IMG/VR virus record: IMGVR_UViG_3300031602_000024
Coordinates: 1-29,215 of that record
Direction: 5' to 3' (one strand)
DNA: 29,215 nucleotides
Source of the DNA: a virus
The notes beneath the pieces are model-generated. The model was given only the letters and a program-made list of their open reading frames with translations, made no database searches and was not told the origin of the DNA. Positions 15,517-21,851 of this stretch are shown here, in pieces. Both the position numbers and the translations under genes were made by a program. Within the stretch, counting starts at the first letter, position 1; each line of letters starts with the position of its first letter.

Positions 15517-17350
15517 AACCACTCTCAATGATGTAGTCAAAACCCTACAGAAAGGTCAAGCAAAAGATGCTTTGCTGGCTAGAAGCTTTGACACATGGTT
15601 CAAGGCTATGGAACGTGCACGTCTTGATGCTCTAGAAGAAGCTAGAGAGCGCAAGAAAGCCAAGCCTCTTGAAGCGAAGCAAGAGCGTTCCAAGCGGCCT
15701 AAGAAAGACACCGCTACAGGCGGTTTCTTGTTCTTGGGTAAGCTAGTTGGACCTTTGACAGCATTCCTTGCTGGCTTCGGCGCATTAGGTGCGGCTCTAG
15801 TAGGTTTCAGAGGATGGGAACTCAAGGCTATTAAGTCTCTGAATAATTTCGGTGGGTTCACTAAACTATTGAATCAGAAGTTCATCAATTTGAGAGCTAC
15901 GTTCTTCAGACAGTTGGGTCTTGATCCCAAGTTGGGTAAAGCTGTTGGGGGTAAGAGAACTCTTGCCACACCACTAACTACACAGTTGTCTAATGCTATA
16001 AAAGCGTGGTTCTCTACTTTACAACAGAAGTATTATAAGATCTTTGGTCTTGGTGTTGATGGTAAACCTATGACTGCACAGGGTGCTGATGGTAAGTTCA
16101 AACCAAAAAGTATTATGTCTAGACTTGGTTTGAGAATAAACAGCATCTTTAGACCTATAACTCGGTTATCGACTGCTATTGGCAGTTGGCTCGCAGGAGC
16201 AGGAGCAAAGGTTGTTAACTTTGTTAAGACGTTCCTTGGTAAAGGTGCTGGCTTTTTAAGGTTAATGGGAAAGATACTATGGCCTATTGGTATTCTAATA
16301 TCTGCATTTGATGGTATGAAAGCATATCAGGCTTCTGAAGAAGCCACAATCTTTGGTAAATTTGGTGATGGTCTTGCTGGAATGGTAGGATCCTTTATTG
16401 GTATTCCGTTTGATATGATTAAGAATGGTATACTTTGGATTATCCGTAAAGTTACAGGCGCAGAAGTTGATGCGGACGGTAATTATAACACATCGACTGT
16501 AAGTGGTAAGATACTACAGGCCGCTAAAGACTTTTCATTCGCTGAACTGATTGGTAAGTTTGTTAAGGCACCATTCAATGCTATTATGGCTGTTGTCGAT
16601 TGGATCAAAGGTAAGTTTACTATATTCTCTGATGAAGGAGAAGGTGGTGGTATGAGTGGTGTTATGAAATCTATGTTTAGTGACGCCCTAGCTCTTCTAG
16701 GTTTTGAGAAGGGTATGTCTGTAGGACAGATCATTGGTCAGATTGCTGTGGGACCTGCAACCGCCGCTATAAAATGGCTTAGTGGTATATTTGGATTTGA
16801 ACTGCCAGAAGGCTTTACTCTAAATCCAGTTACTTTGATAACGAAATATGGTAACGATGCATTCAATTGGGTTGCGTCTAAGTTTGGTTTTGAGTTCGAG
16901 GACGATGATTTTAGCATCACTGGTTGGATTAAGAACAAATGGGACAATGCTGTTGCTAAGATGCAAGAAGCCTTTGTCGATCTAGGGTTATGGATGTCGA
17001 TGATCGGACCTAAACTAAAGGTCATGGCTATTGAGGCTATTAAGGAATATACAGGTGATTGGATTGTTAGTGATGAAACACTAGATGATCTTAGGGCAGA
17101 CGTTCAACAAAAGGAAGACAATGCTGAAAGGCTAAGGGAAGAACTGAGAGCACAAAGAGCACTCCTAACCGAAGTGCCAGACCCATTGCCACAAGATGGT
17201 AATGGTAACACTGTTGTATTCTCAGCCCCAAGCGGTGGTACGAATAACTCCAGTACAGTTAATAATCAAATTAGATTACCTTCAGATGCTGGTGCTGAAG
17301 CTTATAGAGAAGAGCAAATGTTACTACGTAGGCGTATGACAGTGTTCTAG
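15509..17350 (+). CDS. 29: Tape-measure-like tail length determinant (gp29-like, 613 aa)
   Basis: Probable tail length ruler and hub component. Its length (613) is near T4 gp29 (590). The N-terminal 70 residues are charged and helical (ARSFDTWFKAMERARLDALEEARERKKAK, then a Lys/Arg cluster). Several hydrophobic segments follow, as usual in tape measures: FLFLGKLVGPLTAFLAGFGALGAALVGF (about 73-100), GFLRLMGKILWPIGILISAFDGM (about 246-268), and GLAGMVGSFIGIPFDMIKNGILWII. Amphipathic Trp-rich repeats (AAIKWLSGIFGFELPEGF, NAFNWVASKFGFEFEDDDF) occupy the second half. A short coiled coil (about 528-550) precedes a Gly/Asn/Ser-rich tail. It lies directly after gp26/gp51, where tape measures sit in other tailed phages. 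I see no direct sequence match to gp29. Confidence 0.65.
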   Translation: MAETTLNDVVKTLQKGQAKDALLARSFDTWFKAMERARLDALEEARERKKAKPLEAKQERSKRPKKDTATGGFLFLGKLVGPLTAFLAGFGALGAALVGFRGWELKAIKSLNNFGGFTKLLNQKFINLRATFFRQLGLDPKLGKAVGGKRTLATPLTTQLSNAIKAWFSTLQQKYYKIFGLGVDGKPMTAQGADGKFKPKSIMSRLGLRINSIFRPITRLSTAIGSWLAGAGAKVVNFVKTFLGKGAGFLRLMGKILWPIGILISAFDGMKAYQASEEATIFGKFGDGLAGMVGSFIGIPFDMIKNGILWIIRKVTGAEVDADGNYNTSTVSGKILQAAKDFSFAELIGKFVKAPFNAIMAVVDWIKGKFTIFSDEGEGGGMSGVMKSMFSDALALLGFEKGMSVGQIIGQIAVGPATAAIKWLSGIFGFELPEGFTLNPVTLITKYGNDAFNWVASKFGFEFEDDDFSITGWIKNKWDNAVAKMQEAFVDLGLWMSMIGPKLKVMAIEAIKEYTGDWIVSDETLDDLRADVQQKEDNAERLREELRAQRALLTEVPDPLPQDGNGNTVVFSAPSGGTNNSSTVNNQIRLPSDAGAEAYREEQMLLRRRMTVF

Positions 17351-17360
17351 AGGAAATGAA

Positions 17361-17555
17361 ATGTATGTAATGATAACACTATTGATGTTTGGCGGTCAGT
17401 TTTCTGTACAGGCACCTAACATAACATTCCCTACTTTGAATGATTGTATGAGAGCAAAGACTCTACAGAATAAGATATTAGATCTTACCAGACCAGATGC
17501 TGATGCTACACATATAACCAAATGTGTTAGGATGGTTAAGGACGTGCAAGTGTAA
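17361..17555 (+). CDS. Small conserved-type protein with hydrophobic N-terminus (64 aa)
   Basis: Unrecognised small protein. Residues 1-16 (MYVMITLLMFGGQFSV) are hydrophobic and could be a signal peptide or a buried strand. Two cysteines (in NDCMRAK and ITKCVRM) could form a disulfide if exported. Small ORFs of this shape end late operons in several marine T4-like phages. A good ribosome site (AGAGGA, 17349-17354) overlaps the previous stop, which supports translation. The gene ends in the bidirectional terminator at 17554-17580, making it the last gene of the plus-strand tail operon. Confidence 0.65.
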   Translation: MYVMITLLMFGGQFSVQAPNITFPTLNDCMRAKTLQNKILDLTRPDADATHITKCVRMVKDVQV

Positions 17556-17580
17556 AGGCAGGGGTTCCCCCCTGCCTTTT
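17554..17580. terminator. Bidirectional rho-independent terminator
   Basis: Perfect 8-bp stem GGCAGGGG/CCCCTGCC (17557-17564 and 17569-17576) with loop TTCC, flanked by AAA on the left and TTTT on the right, so both strands read a stem followed by T residues. It overlaps the TAA of the 64-aa gene and separates it from convergent gp32. Confidence 0.9.
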
Positions 17581-17587
17581 GCCGATG

Positions 17588-18502
17588 TTAATCTTCTGCG
17601 GTTAGACGAGAGAAGTATGATAGTGTGTCTTCTTCGCCAGCAGTAGAACTTTCCATTGCCTCTGCCGTGACAGGCGCAAACTCTCGTGCAGGTGGAGCGC
17701 CAGCATACGATGGTGCTGGTGCTGTACGTGAAAGGTCTTCGGTTGCCTGTGTGGTCATAGTCGATTGACCAGTAACCTTCTCAAAACGAGCTTTCAACTC
17801 TGCATATGACTTAAAGTTCTTTGGATCGTTGAACTCGTTCAAATCGTGCATCTTGTTATAGATGACTTCCAACTCAGCATCGTTGCTTGACAATGCACTC
17901 TGAGGAGAGAACTCGGACTTATCATAGTTGCGATAGCCTTCGACTTGGCGGATCTTCAGTTTGAAGTCTGCACCTTCCCAGAAGTTAAATGGATCTACAG
18001 GCTTCTCGTCTGCAAATTCTGGTTGCATGGAATCAATGATCTTATCATAGATCTTCTTACCGAACTGATACAACATTACCTTACCTTCGTTGGCAGGGTT
18101 CGCAGGATCTGATACGATCAATGCATTAACAACATAGTGCAAACGGCGTTTCTGTTTACGAGCAAGTGTCTTACCCTCTTCAGTACCGTTGTTCCATAGT
18201 GTTGAGTTGTATTCGGATACAGGATCCTGTTCGTTAAGAGTAGTCAAAGACTTCTCAATATACCAACCACCTGGGCCTTGAAAGCCGTGATCAAAGTAAC
18301 GAACCCATGGTAGGGCTTGTCCTTCTGCCGCAGGTAGGAAGCGCAGAACGGCATAACCGTTACCCATCTTATCCACCGTTGGTTTCCATAGGCGGTCATC
18401 GCCATAGCTCTTCTTACCAGTAGCACCACCACCTGCGGCATCTGCCGCCGCTAGTAGATCACCGATTTGATTGCGTTTAGTTTTTAGATTTGCAAAAGAC
18501 AT
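17588..18502 (-). CDS. 32: Single-stranded DNA-binding protein gp32 (zinc ligands lost)
   Basis: T4 gp32 homologue that coats single-stranded DNA in replication and recombination. It has 304 residues (T4: 301). The DNA-binding core contains KMGNGYAVLRFLP, WVRYFDHGFQGPGGWYIEKS, DPVSEYNSTLWNNG, KQKRRLHYVVNALIVSDPANPANEGKVMLYQFGKKIYDKI and DPFNFWEGADFKLKIRQVEGYRNYDKSEF. T4 binds zinc through His64, Cys77, Cys87 and Cys90. Here H72 remains, but the CPVC pair is replaced by D93-P-V-S96, and the protein contains no Cys at all, as in cyanophage gp32. The C-terminal tail is short and acidic (EEDTLSYFSRLTAED), the usual protein-interaction tail. A consensus promoter stands immediately upstream. Confidence 0.95.
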   Translation of the reverse strand: MSFANLKTKRNQIGDLLAAADAAGGGATGKKSYGDDRLWKPTVDKMGNGYAVLRFLPAAEGQALPWVRYFDHGFQGPGGWYIEKSLTTLNEQDPVSEYNSTLWNNGTEEGKTLARKQKRRLHYVVNALIVSDPANPANEGKVMLYQFGKKIYDKIIDSMQPEFADEKPVDPFNFWEGADFKLKIRQVEGYRNYDKSEFSPQSALSSNDAELEVIYNKMHDLNEFNDPKNFKSYAELKARFEKVTGQSTMTTQATEDLSRTAPAPSYAGAPPAREFAPVTAEAMESSTAGEEDTLSYFSRLTAED

Positions 18503-18547
18503 TTATATGTTCCTCGTATTTGCTGAATTATGATTGTGTACTGAATT

Positions 18548-18576
18548 ATTATACTATAGATTCGATGTGGTGTCAA
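18548..18576 (-). promoter_or_regulatory. Consensus sigma70-type promoter for gp32
   Basis: TTGACA (minus strand, 18571-18576), a 17-bp spacer and TATAAT (18548-18553): a perfect match to the bacterial consensus. It lies just after the gp33 stop and gives a leader of about 40 nt with an AGGA ribosome site before the gp32 ATG at 18502. gp32 can therefore be made by unmodified host polymerase, in addition to read-through from upstream. Confidence 0.88.
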
Positions 18577-18579
18577 CCA

Positions 18580-18813
18580 TCAATCATCGAACAATAGTAC
18601 ATTTTGTCTAGGGAGATAGTTCAACTTCATAGCTTCCCCCTCTAACTTCTCAACGATAACGTTGTTAAGAAACTTCTTCACATCCTCTGGTTCGATGTTT
18701 GTATCTTCACAAACATCGATGACCGCATCCATATAGGATAGGTTCTTGTCATATGCGGATGCTTCAACCATGCTTGAGAACTTGCTCTTATTTAGAAACT
18801 CTGTTTCACTCAT
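18580..18813 (-). CDS. 33: Late transcription coactivator gp33
   Basis: Small protein of the T4 gp33 type that bridges RNA polymerase with the sliding clamp gp45 to activate late promoters. It has 77 residues (T4: 112; marine relatives about 75-90). The signature is FLNKSKFSSMVE, then LSYMDAVIDVCEDTNIEPEDVKKFLNNVIVEKLEGEAMKLNYLPRQN. The last segment, EAMKLNYLPR, is nearly invariant in marine T4-like gp33 as I recall. The acidic C-terminus ends VLLFDD, a plausible clamp-binding tail. The start overlaps the upstream stop as ATGA. Its presence fits the TATAAATA promoters in this window. Confidence 0.85.
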   Translation of the reverse strand: MSETEFLNKSKFSSMVEASAYDKNLSYMDAVIDVCEDTNIEPEDVKKFLNNVIVEKLEGEAMKLNYLPRQNVLLFDD

Positions 18814-19919
18814 TTACTCATTGCCCTTAAGATGATTGTATCCCTATTTAGTCTTCCGTTTGGAGCGGTAGTATTGGTAGTTAGTGCACTCCACGCCTTA
18901 CCAATTTGATTTGGCGTTTTGCTTAAGGCAACAGGGAGAACATCATTTGGTTTACGGAGTGTGATCTGCCTTGATAGATCTGCATCCCAACCCTTAAGTG
19001 ATGTTCCTTTAACTTCAAACCCTGTCGCCTTATGGCTTACGTATTCGATCAGTTTCTTTGTCTTGATGTTAAAGCAATACAATCTCATCGCACCCACGAT
19101 TGACATGGGGTGGATTGATTTGAGTTTATACTCTTTGTTTTCAGAACAAATCTGTATCTTAACGACTTGCTTGTCCGCACTCTTAACACGTGGTTTACGT
19201 GGTGTGCGTGTAGCTTTCTTAGCCGCCACATACTTATCAGCATCATCAATGATACTCTGAACGAATGCGAGATACTTCTTCCATACACTCAGTGGTTGAC
19301 TAGAGTATGCCTCAACAAGATCGGGAGTTTTCTTGCTGATTAGCTCAGTCAGTTCATTACGTAATGGTGTGTAGAAAGAAACCACTGCACTCGCTGTTGA
19401 TTGTGGAAAGGCATCTTTAATCAAATCAACATATACAGTGTGAGTGGACTTTTCTGTCCATTCATCAAGAGTGATTTCAATGCCCCCAATGAAGTCCGAA
19501 GTCTTCTCTTGGATAATCTCAGCGGGTGTTTTACGTGGTTTAGATACCACTTCCTCTGTCTTGGCATACAGGTACTTATTACCCATATCCTCAAGGTAAG
19601 CAAAGAAAGTGTCCAAAGCGGACTTTGCATTCCAATTGTCTGGAAATGCCTTGCCCTTCTGTTCCCACAAGATAGTAGAAGCAATAAAGTGCTTAGGCGT
19701 GAAAGCCCACTCTGGTGCGGCAAGGTAAACTCTTTGTTTATCCTTGTCGAATGTCTGCTTGATGTAAGTCTTAATGAAAGACGCAACGTCCTTCTTATCG
19801 ACTTCCATACGGATGTAGTCGTTGAAATGGGTAAAGTTTGTGTCAGGTGCCGCACCAATACCTGTACGAGCACGTGCTCTTGGTAATGATTTGGTCTTCT
19901 TCATTTTTTTGATAGCCAT
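18810..19919 (-). CDS. Unknown protein coupled to gp33 (369 aa)
   Basis: No function recognised. The first 18 residues are strongly basic (MAIKKMKKTKSLPRARAR), and a second basic stretch at about 238-252 (KKATRTPRKPRVKSADK) joins two parts, so nucleic-acid binding is possible. The N-terminal part (about 25-235) is mostly helical and rich in aromatic residues; the C-terminal part (about 252-365) is beta-rich (VVKIQICSENKEYKLKSIHPMSIVGAMRLYCFNIKTKKLIEYVSHKATGFEVKGTSLKGWD). Its ATGA overlap with gp33 ties it to replication or late-transcription genes. Proteins of similar layout lie beside gp33 in marine T4-like phages. An AAGGA ribosome site precedes the ATG, and a promoter lies at 19949-19977. 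Confidence 0.75.
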   Translation of the reverse strand: MAIKKMKKTKSLPRARARTGIGAAPDTNFTHFNDYIRMEVDKKDVASFIKTYIKQTFDKDKQRVYLAAPEWAFTPKHFIASTILWEQKGKAFPDNWNAKSALDTFFAYLEDMGNKYLYAKTEEVVSKPRKTPAEIIQEKTSDFIGGIEITLDEWTEKSTHTVYVDLIKDAFPQSTASAVVSFYTPLRNELTELISKKTPDLVEAYSSQPLSVWKKYLAFVQSIIDDADKYVAAKKATRTPRKPRVKSADKQVVKIQICSENKEYKLKSIHPMSIVGAMRLYCFNIKTKKLIEYVSHKATGFEVKGTSLKGWDADLSRQITLRKPNDVLPVALSKTPNQIGKAWSALTTNTTAPNGRLNRDTIILRAMSK

Positions 19920-19948
19920 AACGAATTTCCTTCAAGTGGTTACATAAT

Positions 19949-19977
19949 ACATTAACCTAGCACAAAACTGTTGTCAA
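19949..19977 (-). promoter_or_regulatory. Sigma70-type promoter upstream of the 369-aa gene and gp33
   Basis: TTGACA (19972-19977), a 17-bp spacer, and TAATGT (19949-19954) as -10. The -10 is weaker (T, A and the final T conserved), but the spacing equals that of the other promoters here. The start near 19942 gives a leader of about 22 nt. Confidence 0.6.
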
Positions 19978-19980
19978 CCC

Positions 19981-20220
19981 CTATTCGACATCTTTTTTAG
20001 ATACCTTCTGTTGGTTCCAAGGATGTAGAACTAACTCGTCGTTAGCATCCCAGTGGTGTTTAACAAATCCCTCGTCACATAGATACTCAACGGTGGTGCT
20101 CACTATATCGTCACGTTTATCTGCCCACCAATGTTTGTGGATCATCCACCCACACCATGCACTAGCTACTCCAAAGAGAAACCCTAAGACATCCTGATCA
20201 ATGTAAAACTGCAATAGCAT
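19981..20220 (-). CDS. Small predicted membrane-anchored protein (79 aa)
   Basis: Unrecognised. Residues about 11-28 (VLGFLFGVASAWCGWMIH) form a single hydrophobic segment followed by KHWWADKRDD, consistent with an inner-membrane anchor with the charged C-terminal part inside. The remainder (VSTTVEYLCDEGFVKHHWDANDELVLHPWN) has the shape of a helix plus beta-wing. The ribosome site GGGAG stands very close to the ATG at 20220; a TTG two codons later has better spacing, so the true start may be 20214. It is the third gene of a small minus-strand unit. Confidence 0.6.
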   Translation of the reverse strand: MLLQFYIDQDVLGFLFGVASAWCGWMIHKHWWADKRDDIVSTTVEYLCDEGFVKHHWDANDELVLHPWNQQKVSKKDVE

Positions 20221-20241
20221 ACTCCCTCTGTAAATAACTAT

Positions 20242-20493
20242 TTAGGTGTCTATTTCAACGTCTTTTCTGAAGTGATATATTCCATGGGGTAAGTCCCACG
20301 CTTGCATTAGTTTACGATACATGTCGGATGTAAACCCAATAGCCATGAAGTTATTGTTTTGCTCATCCCACTGCCTAAGAAAGACATCCCCCTGAGCATC
20401 AACGATCAGTTGAACATCCTCATAGGTCTCGGTTGTGTCGAGTATAGTGACTAACGTTTCGTTGAAATGCTCGTCTTCCTCAATGGTAATCAT
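20242..20493 (-). CDS. Small acidic protein, unknown (83 aa)
   Basis: Unrecognised, acidic and probably alpha/beta: strands at ETLVTILDTTETYEDVQLIVDAQGDVFLRQWDEQNNNFMAIGF, then a helix SDMYRKLMQAWDL and a C-terminal HGIYHFRKDVEIDT. No membrane segment and no Cys. The ATG lies two bases after the stop of the upstream gene, which suggests coupling. The gene-sized frame and tight packing support it being real. Confidence 0.62.
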   Translation of the reverse strand: MITIEEDEHFNETLVTILDTTETYEDVQLIVDAQGDVFLRQWDEQNNNFMAIGFTSDMYRKLMQAWDLPHGIYHFRKDVEIDT

Positions 20494-20495
20494 TC

Positions 20496-20786
20496 TTAGT
20501 AATCACCCCAATCGTTATCAAGACCTGTAGTGGCACGATAAGCTTCGCCATAATACTCTTCGGCATACTTAGATGAATCCGTCCAGTAATTGACGTTCTC
20601 GCCTTGGACAGGCTCACGGATCTCTCCTGATCTCTTAGAATGATTAATGCCTTTGACATCTTCCAAAGACTGTTTAGATTTACGCTTTAGCGTATTCATG
20701 CGATTATTACGCTTTAGCGTATTACGTTCTGCGATCTCCTTGATCATCATCAAACGTTCAGCTTTGTTCTGTGCAACTTTAATCAT
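20496..20786 (-). CDS. Small basic protein, unknown (96 aa)
   Basis: Unrecognised. The N-terminal half is strongly basic and helical (AERLMMIKEIAERNTLKRNNRMNTLKRKSKQ) and holds a 9-residue duplication starting at each NTLKR. The C-terminal half is acidic and aromatic (NYWTDSSKYAEEYYGEAYRATTGLDNDWGDY). The start at 20786 is chosen because GGAG (20793-20796) is well placed and because the promoter at 20808-20836 would start transcription near 20801. An ATG at 20798 would be almost leaderless, and one at 20855 lies upstream of the promoter. A nucleic-acid binding role is possible from the basic half but unproven. Confidence 0.62.
   Translation of the reverse strand: MIKVAQNKAERLMMIKEIAERNTLKRNNRMNTLKRKSKQSLEDVKGINHSKRSGEIREPVQGENVNYWTDSSKYAEEYYGEAYRATTGLDNDWGDY
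20680..20723. repeat. Two 17-bp direct repeats, each with an inner inverted repeat
   Basis: TTACGCTTTAGCGTATT occurs at 20680-20696 and 20707-20723, a 27-bp period. Each copy contains ACGCT-TT-AGCGT, a 5-bp inverted repeat. The repeats lie inside the 96-aa gene and encode its duplicated NTLKR segment. Confidence 0.8.
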
Positions 20787-20807
20787 TGTATTCTCCATTG
20801 TTATATT

Positions 20808-20836
20808 ATTATACCAGATTGGGGTGTGGGTGTCAA
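20808..20836 (-). promoter_or_regulatory. Consensus sigma70-type promoter
   Basis: TTGACA (20831-20836), 17-bp spacer, TATAAT (20808-20813) on the minus strand: a perfect consensus. The TGA inside TTGACA is the stop codon of the upstream 63-aa gene. It drives the 96-, 83- and 79-aa genes. Confidence 0.88.
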
Positions 20837-21024
20837 GATCTTTGATCAGCCCCATCTAACCAAGTTTGATATTCACGTTCAACCTCGGCTTCCATGACAA
20901 CCATGTTAGCGTCAAGTTCCCTCTTGAATTCGATAAGCTCTCTGATCGATTTGAAATCTGGTTTAGATATGTCAAGGATATCTTCCAACTTGTCGATGAC
21001 CATTTGTGTATCAAGAATATCCAT
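20833..21024 (-). CDS. Small helical protein, unknown (63 aa)
   Basis: Unrecognised. Almost wholly helical and acidic, with heptad-like spacing (MVIDKLEDILDISKPDFKSIRELIEFKRELDANMVVMEAEVEREYQTWLDG), so a short coiled coil is likely. The ATG overlaps the stop of the upstream gene as TAATG, and an AGGA ribosome site precedes it. Its stop TGA lies inside the -35 box of the next promoter. Confidence 0.6.
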   Translation of the reverse strand: MDILDTQMVIDKLEDILDISKPDFKSIRELIEFKRELDANMVVMEAEVEREYQTWLDGADQRS

Positions 21025-21368
21025 TATGCCGCTTCCTTTTCAAAGTTTATTTCTATTTTCTCAAACCCCATCATGGCGCAGATAAACCACTCACCATTGA
21101 GTTCGAAGATATCGCCAACAGAACTACTATGAGTACGGTCACCGATGACATCAACAGCGGGTTGATTATTCCAAAGGTTAGTCCATTCAAAAGCTTTTTC
21201 AAGATCACTAGTATATACAGTACAAGCTAGTGTGTAGAATTCAAAATTAGAAGTGTCAAATTTTCCCATACTGGCTTGGCGCTTAACTTCAAAAGCGGCA
21301 ACCTTTTCGTTAGCATTAACGGCGGCGTATTGCTCGTTGGTCAGTTGAATTTGATAAATGTTGATCAT
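21024..21368 (-). CDS. Small conserved-type protein, unknown (114 aa)
   Basis: Unrecognised function; the general pattern (MINIYQIQLTNEQYAAVNA at the start, then VAAFEVKRQASMGKF, FYTLACTVYTSDLEKAFEWTNLWN and the end segment SSSVGDIFELNGEWFICAMMGFEKI) is familiar from small proteins of marine T4-like phages. It is probably an alpha/beta cytosolic protein. The ATG at 21368 is chosen over an in-frame TTG at 21428, because that TTG is the -35 box of the promoter at 21400-21428 and could not be in the message. It is the first gene of a two-gene unit with the 63-aa ORF. Confidence 0.65.
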   Translation of the reverse strand: MINIYQIQLTNEQYAAVNANEKVAAFEVKRQASMGKFDTSNFEFYTLACTVYTSDLEKAFEWTNLWNNQPAVDVIGDRTHSSSVGDIFELNGEWFICAMMGFEKIEINFEKEAA

Positions 21369-21399
21369 TTGATTTTCACTTTCTGTTTGGTATACATAG

Positions 21400-21428
21400 T
21401 CTATAGCAAATTGATTCGGGGGTGTCAA
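21400..21428 (-). promoter_or_regulatory. Sigma70-type promoter
   Basis: TTGACA (21423-21428), 17-bp spacer, TATAGA (21400-21405) on the minus strand. The TGA inside the -35 box is the stop codon of the 76-aa gene upstream. The start near 21393 gives a leader of about 25 nt to the ATG at 21368. Confidence 0.72.
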
Positions 21429-21655
21429 CCCACTATTTTAAAAGGAACCTGAGTTTCTAACCACTTTACGGCATCTGTTGGGCAAAGGAATACTTCTTCG
21501 TCACCTTCTAAAGTAACGGCATCTTCAAAAGAACCCACCCAACCGACACATGGGACATGCTCTACAAAGCAGTTTTTTGTGGCATTGGTAGACTTAAAGA
21601 AGTTAGGGATCTGTGTCTCTTCGAACTTCATCATAGTGTCAAATACGTTTGTCAT
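21425..21655 (-). CDS. Small protein, unknown (76 aa)
   Basis: Unrecognised. The sequence MTNVFDTMMKFEETQIPNFF is helical, then FVEHVPCVGWVGSFEDAVTLEGDEEVFLCPTDAVKWLETQVPFKIVG is mixed alpha/beta with two Cys plus one earlier (NCF). It is the first gene of the minus-strand early-type region, and its promoter faces the divergent control region. Ribosome-site match is weak (AAAGAGA about 8 bp upstream). Confidence 0.6.
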   Translation of the reverse strand: MTNVFDTMMKFEETQIPNFFKSTNATKNCFVEHVPCVGWVGSFEDAVTLEGDEEVFLCPTDAVKWLETQVPFKIVG

Positions 21656-21686
21656 TGGATGTCTCTTTCTTTGTTTCTATACATTC

Positions 21687-21715
21687 TTTATAGGTGATTC
21701 GAATGATATCGTCAA
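21687..21715 (-). promoter_or_regulatory. Sigma70-type promoter, minus arm of the divergent region
   Basis: TTGACG (21710-21715), 17-bp spacer, TATAAA (21687-21692) on the minus strand: ten of twelve consensus positions. The start near 21680 gives a leader of about 25 nt to the 76-aa gene. Confidence 0.75.
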
Positions 21716-21716
21716 C

Positions 21717-21734
21717 AGCTAATATAGCTAATAT
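21717..21734. repeat. Tandem AGCTAATAT repeat between divergent promoters
   Basis: Two perfect head-to-tail copies of AGCTAATAT (21717-21725, 21726-21734) in an AT-rich stretch lying exactly between the -35 boxes of the two divergent promoters (21710-21715 and 21751-21756). It could be an operator for a shared regulator or an UP-like element; the function is inferred only from position. Confidence 0.55.
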
Positions 21735-21750
21735 GCATATATTTTATGGG

Positions 21751-21779
21751 TTGACAGAATCAGAGAATCTATGTATAAT
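21751..21779 (+). promoter_or_regulatory. Consensus sigma70-type promoter for the radical SAM operon
   Basis: TTGACA (21751-21756), 17-bp spacer, TATAAT (21774-21779) on the plus strand: a perfect consensus. The start near 21786 gives a leader of about 66 nt before the ATG at 21852, longer than others here; within it an ATG at 21836 opens an 8-codon frame that ends over the operon's first start. Confidence 0.88.
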
Positions 21780-21851
21780 AAAGGAACAGCTTCGAACACA
21801 GGGAAAGGATATATTAATTGTCTATATACTCTGTAATGAAATGGAATACGT

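Noticed and set aside
20787-20855. Longer 119-aa start of the 96-aa gene
   Set aside because: The added stretch contains the complete promoter at 20808-20836 and part of the upstream gene.
21369-21428. TTG start giving a 134-aa version of the 114-aa protein
   Set aside because: The TTG is the first half of the -35 box TTGACA, so it cannot be in the transcript from that promoter.
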